Below, piece by piece: positions 1 through 5,567 of a DNA stretch of 5,567 nucleotides. The stretch lies in assembly GCA_020629595.1 (NCBI GenBank), contig JAHDDA010000184.1, positions 1 to 5,567 on the forward strand. Direction: 5' to 3'. The position numbers were made by a program, and so were the translations under genes. The first letter of the stretch is position 1; each line of letters starts with the position of its first letter. The notes beneath the pieces are model-generated. The model had not been told where the DNA came from, did no database searches, and worked only from the letters and a program-made list of their open reading frames with translations. Origin of the DNA: Chitinophagales bacterium (lineage in GTDB: Bacteria > Bacteroidota > Bacteroidia > Chitinophagales > UBA2359).

Positions 1-102
1 TAACGAACCGTTTGTAAATTCTGCTTTCTCTTTTATTTCTGGTTCGCAAGAAGTAAGGCACAAGCAAGTGATAAAAAAAGGTAAAATATATTTTAATTGC
101 AT
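1..102 (-). CDS. Lipoprotein, N-terminal fragment (3' end outside window)
   Basis: The frame opens with ATG at 102-100 and stays open for 34 codons to the window edge. The translation starts MQLKYILPFF and continues ITCLCLTSCEPEIKEK. This is a lipoprotein signal peptide: a short start with one Lys, a hydrophobic core at about residues 5-16, then the lipobox L-T-S-C with Cys19 as the lipidated residue. The mature chain begins with charged residues (EPEIKEKAEF), as expected for a tether. Upstream in frame there is a TAA at about 147-145 and no other ATG, GTG or TTG start, so this Met is the natural choice. It follows the FadL-type gene by 57 bases with no visible promoter or convincing terminator between them, suggesting co-transcription. 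The product should be anchored in the outer membrane, but its function cannot be read from 34 residues. In Bacteroidetes, GDSL/SGNH-type esterase lipoproteins are often found beside FadL-type genes and begin with a similar Cys-Glu-Pro-rich tether; that identity is only an inference. Confidence 0.72.
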   Translation of the reverse strand, partial: MQLKYILPFFITCLCLTSCEPEIKEKAEFTNGSL

Positions 103-159
103 TGCTATTATTTGTGTTAGTAACGCAGTTTTTACGTTTGAAATTTAATAAACTAAGTT

Positions 160-1389
160 TTATAATAAGATAGAAATACCCATTCCTGGAGCAATTGCCC
201 TTGTTTTGTAAGTTCCTAACAGATTGTGTTGTGCATTATTGCTCGTTCTTTGCTTACCTTCAAAATATTGGAAAGAAAAATCTAATCCAATTTTTTTTGT
301 AGGCTGAATTGAAACACCAAAGGTGAACCCATATTTATCAGAACCAGGTGTTTCAGGTGTAAGACAACAATCGGGTACGGCAGTTTTATCTAAAAATGTT
401 CCTGCTCTAATCACTAACCAATCTGAAAGTTCTTGTTGAATGCCTATTCTATAGGTTAGGGCAGAATCATAGTTTCTATTTAAAGTTAAAACATCAATTC
501 CGTTTACCTCTTCAACGAAATCAATGGCAATTTCTTTATAAACTCGCCAATTTGTGTAAATAATATCAGCAGAAATTAATGTTTTAGATTTTGGAATTTC
601 GTAAGCTAATCCAAATCTTAGTTCTTGAGGAATGGTTAATTCAGCCGAAAAAGTAGTTTCTGGAAGTAAAAAACTTGCTGATTGAGGAACATCTGTAAAG
701 GTAACTTTACCTTTGTCTGAACCAACTTTAGATTTTGAACTGTATCGAAATCCAACTGTTAGCTTATCGTTAGGTTTGTACATCATTCCAAATTGAAAGC
801 CAAGTCCAATACTTGAAGCGCTTAAATTTGCATACGCATCAACTCCTTGATTAGAAACAGGAATTGCACGTTCAACCCCAAAAGAACCTAAACCAAATAT
901 AAGACCAAAACCAATACTTAAATCATCTCTTAATTGATAACTTACTGTGGGTTGAATAAAAATTGTTTTAAGTGAAAATTCTGTTGTTATGTACCTTCCA
1001 ACCCATTCTTTTGGATATTTAATAGTAGAGCCGTAAGGTGTGTAAATACCAAAACCAAGCGTTGCTTTTTCAAATTTATTTTTTAAGCAATAAGAGCCAT
1101 AAATGTGAAACGGTGTTTGAATATCATTTATCGTTGATACTTCATAGCCAGTTGCAGCATTGTAATAATTATATTTTAAATCTGTTCCAAAAGCCCCAAA
1201 GTTTACTTGATTGCTTTTTAGAAAAGATAATCCTGCTGGATTAAAATAGATAGCTGAAGCATCTAATGATAATGCCGTTCCAACGTGTCCCATTCCATTG
1301 TATTTATGCGACAAAAGCGGAACTTTATATCCATTAGCGAAAACGGAAAAACTTATAAAGCTGAGTAAAAGAATAACTATCTTTTTCAT
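160..1389 (-). CDS. OmpP1/FadL/TodX-family outer-membrane transport protein
   Basis: A complete 409-residue protein, within the usual size range of FadL-family barrels. It starts with a Sec signal peptide (MKKIVILLLSF..., probable cleavage after Ala18, leaving Asn-Gly at the mature N-terminus). Family hallmarks follow: the hatch-region pattern GMGHVGTA at 32-39 with DASAIYFNPAG at 43-53, a GFGIYTPYG strand at 112-120, a W-V-G-R-Y element at 129-133, and a late LTPETPGSDKYGFTFG segment at 343-358. The rest alternates polar and apolar residues as expected for amphipathic beta-strands. Known members (E. coli FadL, TodX) carry fatty acids or aromatic hydrocarbons through the outer membrane by lateral diffusion; the substrate here is unknown. 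Unusual points: the C-terminus is GISILL, without the terminal aromatic residue typical of barrel proteins, and two adjacent cysteines lie at 341-342. The amylase gene lies 61 bases upstream, separated by a candidate terminator and promoter, so it is probably not part of the starch unit. The downstream lipoprotein is likely co-transcribed. Confidence 0.9.
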   Translation of the reverse strand: MKKIVILLLSFISFSVFANGYKVPLLSHKYNGMGHVGTALSLDASAIYFNPAGLSFLKSNQVNFGAFGTDLKYNYYNAATGYEVSTINDIQTPFHIYGSYCLKNKFEKATLGFGIYTPYGSTIKYPKEWVGRYITTEFSLKTIFIQPTVSYQLRDDLSIGFGLIFGLGSFGVERAIPVSNQGVDAYANLSASSIGLGFQFGMMYKPNDKLTVGFRYSSKSKVGSDKGKVTFTDVPQSASFLLPETTFSAELTIPQELRFGLAYEIPKSKTLISADIIYTNWRVYKEIAIDFVEEVNGIDVLTLNRNYDSALTYRIGIQQELSDWLVIRAGTFLDKTAVPDCCLTPETPGSDKYGFTFGVSIQPTKKIGLDFSFQYFEGKQRTSNNAQHNLLGTYKTRAIAPGMGISILL

Positions 1390-1396
1390 AGGAAAG

Positions 1397-1425
1397 CAAA
1401 AATAAGAAAAAAGATAAATCTTTAA
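1397..1425 (-). promoter_or_regulatory. Candidate Bacteroidetes-type promoter for the FadL-type gene
   Basis: On the minus strand TATTTTTG (1404-1397) matches the TAnnTTTG -7 element of the Bacteroidetes primary sigma factor. The -33 element is weak: a TTA at 1425-1423, 18 bases upstream, instead of TTG. The -7 box ends only 7 bases before the ATG at 1389, so a transcript starting at the usual distance would have almost no leader. No equivalent box is visible in the gaps before the amylase or the partial lipoprotein. In such AT-rich DNA a chance match is quite possible. Confidence 0.4.
1398..1423 (-). terminator. Weak candidate terminator after the amylase gene
   Basis: A perfect inverted repeat AAAGAT-TT-ATCTTT (1423-1410 on the minus strand; realistically a 5-bp stem with a 4-base loop) is followed directly by the T-rich run TTTTCTTATTTTT. 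The arrangement is that of an intrinsic terminator, 27 bases after the amylase stop codon, but the stem has a single G-C pair and would be unstable. It overlaps the candidate promoter of the next gene, so at most one of the two readings may be functional. Confidence 0.28.
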
Positions 1426-1450
1426 GTTTAAAAGTAAGACTTGTTCAGAT

Positions 1451-4231
1451 TTACAATGATTTCACAAACTCAAAAGCACCTATTTTATCATTTGCTTGAA
1501 TTAATAAATAGTACATTCCTGATGGCATATTACCAGTGTTAATTTTAAATTGCTGAAGATTAACTAATTGTTTATTATTAAGTATTTGCTTTATTTTTTT
1601 TCCTTCAGTATTAAAAATTGAAATATTAATATCTTTTGCATCAAATAGGTTTAATTCAAAAATTAATTCTTGATTAACTAAGTTTGATTGCATATTTAAG
1701 CCAATATCTTCAGCAAGTAACTCATCCAATATATTAATATTAGAAACTATTTCAGGAGTTGGTAAACTTAATTTTTCAGAGGTATAAATCCTATATTCTC
1801 CAGCTTCAAAAGTTGGTAACTCTAAAGGGTAATCTACATAAATACTATCACCAGAAAAATATTCATACCACCAACCAATTTTTGAAAAACTTGGCGCAAA
1901 ATCTTGCTCTTGTAGATCGTAATTGCCAAGAATTACGGCATCAAAATCTTCGTGGTATAGATGAATGGTTTTATTTGCCCCTGATAAATTCCAACTAAAA
2001 TTGTCTGTATTAAAAACTGCATATTCATTTCTTAATGCCAACATAGCTTGGTAAACTTGGTACAAACGCTTACGATTATTTTCTTCAAAATAATTCCACA
2101 AAATTGGTTTGTTACAAACTCTACACTCATAATCAATAGAAATATCGTAGCCTAATTCGCCAAATTGCCATATCATTTTTGGTCCAGGTTGAGCCAAAAA
2201 CATAACACTATTTAATTCACAGCGTCTTAAAGCAGTGTGTAATTCTTTAATATTGTAATTTCCGTTAGCGTTGCCATACGCTAAGTTTTTGAACATTATA
2301 CGTTCTTCATCGTGGCTTTCCATATAAGTAACCAAGTGTGGGTTGTTCCAATTTCTGGCTTGATAAATACCGTATTCTAAGTTTGAACCACTCAAATAAC
2401 CCATTGCTCCTTCTTGGTAGGCATAACTCATATTTCCCCAAAGCATCATTCCATAATCAGAAAGTGTTTTTTCTTCGTTATTACCTGCAAAATGCTCTAA
2501 AATCACATAAGCATTCGGATTGGTTTCCCAAATCGCATCAGCCATTCTTTTTAAATTATCAATTCGTTCTTGGTTAAAATCTCCGTTACCTGAATTGGTC
2601 ATTCCTTTTGTGAAATCAAAACGGAAACCATCAATTTTAAACTCTTCTAACCAATAGCGATTAATTTTATCCATATAATCTTTGGTTCTTTGGCTAGAAT
2701 GGTCAAAATCGTTTCCCCAACAAAAAGGCGGATGAGGACAAGATGTGTTAAAGAATGGATTGTTTATTGCAGGTTGATTGTTTTCAGCATCCCACCATAA
2801 TTGTGCATACGGATTTTGCCCATAAGCGTGGTTAAAAACAATATCCATTATAACGGCAATACCTCTGCTATGACATTCATCAATAAACATCTTGAAATGT
2901 TCAGGTGTACCATAATATTTATCCAATGCCATTTGATAAGAAGAATTATAACCCCAACTTTCGTTATTTTCAAATTCAGAAACAGGCATTAATTCAATAG
3001 CGTTTATTCCTAAGTTTTGTAAATAATCGAGGCTATCCATTACAGCTAAATAGCTATGTTCTTCAAAAAAATCACGAATTAATAATTCATAGATTACTAA
3101 ATCTTTATTTTCTGGGCGTGTGTAATTGGTAGTTTGCCAAACATAATTTTCTTGTGCTGTTTGAATAATGCTAGCTCTACCAGAAAAGTTGCTTGTAGGA
3201 ACTGGATTTGGATAAATTATTTCATCAATTTGGCTATCATTCCACGAATCGGCAATTAGGGTAGAGTAGGGATCGGCAATTTTTAATTCACCATCTACCC
3301 AATACTGAAAAGCGTACTTTTTTTGTGGTTCAAGGTTGTTAATTTCTAACCACCAAGTTGAAGCGTCTGGTGTTCGTTTCATAAAATATTCAGGGCTTGG
3401 AATCCAATTATTAAAATCACCAATTACGCAAATATTATTCTTGTAAGGAGCAAATAATTTTAAAAAAACAGTGTTCTCAGAAAGATACGTTATTCCATCT
3501 TCAAGTTCATAAGGCAATTCTGCAACTTCAACTTCTGGAACTGAAAGTGTATAAAAAGTATCTCTAATTTCTTCAATTCCATTATTGGCAATAAATTCAA
3601 ACTGGTTGAAATTGTCTGTAACTGTTTCCGAAATTTCTGCATCTTTAATTCCTGCTTCTTCAAAAATTGAAATATTATTTTTAAGAATTGAAATATTTGA
3701 ATTTTGATTACAAGATGCTTTTATATTTATTGTTTCATTGGATTCAACAAAAATAAAATCATCATCTGGCTTAAAAAATCGTGCTTGAAATTCATTTTCA
3801 TTTGTAACTACATCATAATAAATATCAGAACCATCGGTTGCTCTACCTACAATTGAACCATTTGCGTTTCTAAACACAAAAGCTAATTTATATACTTCTT
3901 CGCCATCTGGAACACCATAATATTCTTTTATATTGAAGCTAATTTGATGAAGGTTGTTACCTAAATCTTGCATTAAAACTTTATCATTTTCAATACCCCA
4001 ATCAGAAACAACATATTTCCAATCGGTAGGAGAATTGCTTGAAGCTGTAATTAAGCCAGCGTGAGCATAAATAGGGCTTATACCTTGTAAAGCACCGTTG
4101 CCTTCTTCTGCGTTGTAAATTATGGTAATATCATCGTTTACAGTAGGGAAGGCTGGTGTAATTTCTAATACTTGACTATTAAGAATTGAGTTACTTACTA
4201 AAAAAAATAAAAGTATTAAATAATTTTTCAT
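1451..4231 (-). CDS. Secreted multidomain GH13 alpha-amylase with T9SS sorting domain
   Basis: This 926-residue enzyme should hydrolyse alpha-1,4 bonds in starch, glycogen or related glucans outside the cell. In order it has: a Sec signal peptide at 1-19 (likely cut before Gln20); accessory modules at about 20-235; a CBM48/early-set-like module at about 250-335 (ICVIGDFNNW at 267-276, YAFQYWVDG at 306-314); and the GH13 barrel at about 375-740. Conserved regions are visible: I, DIVFNH at 463-468; II, GFRFDF at 535-540 with nucleophile Asp539; III, VILEH at 576-580 with acid/base Glu579; IV, ESHDEER at 638-644 with Asp641. All three catalytic acids are present. A beta-rich domain C lies at about 740-820. 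The tail at about 845-926 has the T9SS type A pattern (FNTEGKKI, then INTGNMPSGMYYLLI and a Lys-containing end), so the protein should pass the outer membrane by T9SS and be released or surface-attached; it has no lipobox, unlike SusG. It lies 34 bases after the transporter gene without a visible promoter, so they are probably one operon. Exact product specificity (amylase, neopullulanase, branching type) cannot be fixed by eye. Confidence 0.93.
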   Translation of the reverse strand: MKNYLILLFFLVSNSILNSQVLEITPAFPTVNDDITIIYNAEEGNGALQGISPIYAHAGLITASSNSPTDWKYVVSDWGIENDKVLMQDLGNNLHQISFNIKEYYGVPDGEEVYKLAFVFRNANGSIVGRATDGSDIYYDVVTNENEFQARFFKPDDDFIFVESNETINIKASCNQNSNISILKNNISIFEEAGIKDAEISETVTDNFNQFEFIANNGIEEIRDTFYTLSVPEVEVAELPYELEDGITYLSENTVFLKLFAPYKNNICVIGDFNNWIPSPEYFMKRTPDASTWWLEINNLEPQKKYAFQYWVDGELKIADPYSTLIADSWNDSQIDEIIYPNPVPTSNFSGRASIIQTAQENYVWQTTNYTRPENKDLVIYELLIRDFFEEHSYLAVMDSLDYLQNLGINAIELMPVSEFENNESWGYNSSYQMALDKYYGTPEHFKMFIDECHSRGIAVIMDIVFNHAYGQNPYAQLWWDAENNQPAINNPFFNTSCPHPPFCWGNDFDHSSQRTKDYMDKINRYWLEEFKIDGFRFDFTKGMTNSGNGDFNQERIDNLKRMADAIWETNPNAYVILEHFAGNNEEKTLSDYGMMLWGNMSYAYQEGAMGYLSGSNLEYGIYQARNWNNPHLVTYMESHDEERIMFKNLAYGNANGNYNIKELHTALRRCELNSVMFLAQPGPKMIWQFGELGYDISIDYECRVCNKPILWNYFEENNRKRLYQVYQAMLALRNEYAVFNTDNFSWNLSGANKTIHLYHEDFDAVILGNYDLQEQDFAPSFSKIGWWYEYFSGDSIYVDYPLELPTFEAGEYRIYTSEKLSLPTPEIVSNINILDELLAEDIGLNMQSNLVNQELIFELNLFDAKDINISIFNTEGKKIKQILNNKQLVNLQQFKINTGNMPSGMYYLLIQANDKIGAFEFVKSL

Positions 4232-4265
4232 TTCAATAATTTAGAATTTAAGTAAATAGTTAATT

Positions 4266-5552
4266 TTATTTTTCTTTCACAAATAAAACTAAAATACCTG
4301 CTATAATTAACAAGCAACCACCAAGCATTACAGCCGATAACTCATTATTACCCAAAATATTTTTCATAACCCAACCAAAACCAAGTGCAGCAATTATTTC
4401 TGGAATTACAATAAACATATTGAATAAGCCCATATAAATTCCCATTTGTTTTGGGGGAATATCTTTGGCTATAATTGCATAAGGCATTGAAACTATACTT
4501 GCCCAAGCAATACCAACACCTGTCATTGGTAAAATCATTCCGTATTGACTACTAACCATTGAAATGCTCAATAAACCCGTACCACCTGCTAATAAACATA
4601 AAAAATGGAGTTTGGTATAGCCTGTAATTTCAGCAATTTTAGGCATTATTAAAGCAAAAATAAAAGTTACCACAGAGTAAAAACCAAAACAAAGATTTGC
4701 CCAAGCTAAACCATCAGCATAAAGAGGGCTTTGTGGGTCGGTAGCTCCAAAAACGTGCTTACAAATAGTTGTAGTTAGGTAAAACCACATTAAAAATAAG
4801 CCCATCCAAGTAAAAAACTGTACAGGTGCAAGTTGTTTAAATGAAGTAGGCATATTAGAAAAAGCGTGAGATAAACCTTCAAAATATCCTTTTTCTTCTT
4901 CTTTATCTTCTGTTTCGTAATATTCTGGTGGATATTCTTTTGTGGTGAAAATGGTATATAGCATTGCCAATAAAAAACTAATGCCACCAACTAAAAAACT
5001 TACTTTTACATAGGCAGGAATCCCACCATTAGGGGCTGTTTTTTCAAAACCAAAATAATTTAATAAGAGCCACGGCATTAATGAAGCTAAGACTGCTCCT
5101 AATCCAATAAAAAAACTTTGCATAGTATAACCTCTCGACAATTGTTCTTTTGGTAAAATGTCGGCTATAAATGCACGAGTAGGTTCCATTGAAATATTTA
5201 TAGAAGCATCTAAAACCCAAAGCATTCCTGCAGCCATCCAAATTGCAGAGGCGTGTGGCATAAAAACCAAAGTAACTGACGCTAAAATTGCCCCAATCAG
5301 GAAATAAGGTTTTCTTCTTCCAAAAGTGGGATGCCAAGTTTTATCACTCATATAGCCAACAATTGGTTGCACTATAAGCCCAGTCATTGGTGCTGCTAAC
5401 CAAAGAAGGGGAATTTCATCTGGTGAAGCACCAAGAAACTCATAAATAGCACTCATATTTCCCATTTGTAAGCCCCAGCCAAACTGAATGCCTAAAAAAC
5501 CAAATGCCATATTCCAAATTTGCCAAAAGGATAGTTGTGGTCTTTGTTTCAT
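4266..5552 (-). CDS. SLC45/GPH-type MFS sugar transporter, probably maltose or malto-oligosaccharide
   Basis: A complete 428-residue inner-membrane protein with about 12 hydrophobic segments in two sets of six, separated by a polar, acidic loop at about 204-240 (TEDKEEEKG at 214-222). The start MKQRPQLSFWQIWNM followed by GFLGIQFGWGLQ at 18-29 matches the first helix of this family, so the ATG at 5552 is convincing. The loop between helices 2 and 3 carries the MFS signature G66-Y-M-S-D70 and, after seven residues, G78-R-R-K-P-Y, comparable to the GRR(R/K)P motif of sucrose/SLC45 transporters. QFFTWMGLFLMWFYLTT at 245-261 is also typical of the group. Family members are proton-linked or facilitated disaccharide carriers. 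The adjacent amylase makes maltose or maltodextrin the likely substrate, moved from periplasm to cytoplasm. In Bacteroidetes such carriers often sit near LacI-type regulators, beta-phosphoglucomutase and GH65 maltose phosphorylase; none is inside this window. Only 15 A-rich bases precede the start (a TAA lies at 5567-5565), so the promoter or an upstream operon gene lies outside. Confidence 0.9.
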   Translation of the reverse strand: MKQRPQLSFWQIWNMAFGFLGIQFGWGLQMGNMSAIYEFLGASPDEIPLLWLAAPMTGLIVQPIVGYMSDKTWHPTFGRRKPYFLIGAILASVTLVFMPHASAIWMAAGMLWVLDASINISMEPTRAFIADILPKEQLSRGYTMQSFFIGLGAVLASLMPWLLLNYFGFEKTAPNGGIPAYVKVSFLVGGISFLLAMLYTIFTTKEYPPEYYETEDKEEEKGYFEGLSHAFSNMPTSFKQLAPVQFFTWMGLFLMWFYLTTTICKHVFGATDPQSPLYADGLAWANLCFGFYSVVTFIFALIMPKIAEITGYTKLHFLCLLAGGTGLLSISMVSSQYGMILPMTGVGIAWASIVSMPYAIIAKDIPPKQMGIYMGLFNMFIVIPEIIAALGFGWVMKNILGNNELSAVMLGGCLLIIAGILVLFVKEK

Positions 5553-5567
5553 TAATTTTATTTTTTA

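Noticed and set aside
4..46. Inverted repeat CGAACC (4-9) and GGTTCG (41-46)
   Set aside because: Only six bases with a 31-base spacer inside the lipoprotein coding frame. GGTTCG recalls a tRNA T-arm, but no acceptor or anticodon stem can be built around it.
150..160. Small palindrome AAACTTAGTTT just after the FadL-type stop codon as a terminator
   Set aside because: At most four base pairs with a 3-base loop, all but one A-T, and no T-run directly after it; too weak to call.
1038..1244. Open frame on the plus strand inside the FadL-type gene
   Set aside because: Fully antisense to a well-supported gene, no recognisable protein features or signal for initiation; an effect of AT-rich codon use on the other strand.
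1759..2992. Plus-strand open frames at 1759-1998, 2338-2577 and 2801-2992
   Set aside because: All lie antisense within the amylase, whose catalytic motifs are intact on the minus strand; translations show no domain or plausible composition.
4232..4265. Possible separate promoter for the amylase in the 34-base gap
   Set aside because: No TAnnTTTG match and no room for a -33/-7 pair; co-transcription with the transporter is the simpler reading.
4790..5337. Minus-strand open frames at 4790-4990 and 5044-5337 in another frame of the transporter
   Set aside because: They overlap a transporter with intact family motifs and a full set of membrane segments; no independent start signal or recognisable product.
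1..5567. A new defence, mobile or RNA-based system
   Set aside because: All long frames match known metabolic or membrane families, intergenic gaps are 61 bases or less, and there are no direct repeats, integrase or transposase genes, or structured RNA signals.

Overview
The window is AT-rich and reads entirely on the minus strand. It looks like a chromosomal segment of a member of the Bacteroidetes, most likely a flavobacterium-like species. The reasons are a C-terminal type IX secretion (T9SS) sorting domain on the amylase, A-rich leaders without Shine-Dalgarno sequences, a TAnnTTTG-type promoter box, and family types (SLC45-like sugar transporter, Bacteroidetes-style FadL protein) typical of that group.

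Layout in transcription order, from the right edge leftward: (1) 5552-4266, a complete 12-segment inner-membrane sugar transporter of the GPH/SLC45 branch of the major facilitator superfamily; (2) after 34 bases, 4231-1451, a 926-residue secreted multidomain GH13 alpha-amylase with signal peptide, N-terminal accessory modules, a CBM48-like module, the catalytic barrel and a T9SS type A tail; (3) after 61 bases holding a weak hairpin with T-tract and a candidate promoter, 1389-160, a FadL/OmpP1-type outer-membrane beta-barrel; (4) after 57 bases, 102-1, the first 34 codons of a lipoprotein that runs off the left edge. The lipoprotein start is easily missed because only its signal peptide and the beginning of the mature chain are inside the window.

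Functionally, genes 1 and 2 form a starch or glycogen utilisation pair. The amylase is exported across both membranes and cuts alpha-1,4-glucans outside the cell, and the transporter moves resulting maltose or malto-oligosaccharides from periplasm to cytoplasm. The outer-membrane SusC/SusD importer, regulator and maltose-processing enzymes expected in such a locus are not in the window; the locus probably continues past the right edge. Genes 3 and 4 appear to be a separate unit concerned with the outer membrane (hydrophobic-compound uptake plus a lipoprotein, possibly a GDSL-type esterase).

There are no tRNA or rRNA genes, CRISPR arrays, insertion sequences or long repeats, and no gene-free stretch over 61 bases. 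I do not see a new biological system here; the points worth a second look are modest.
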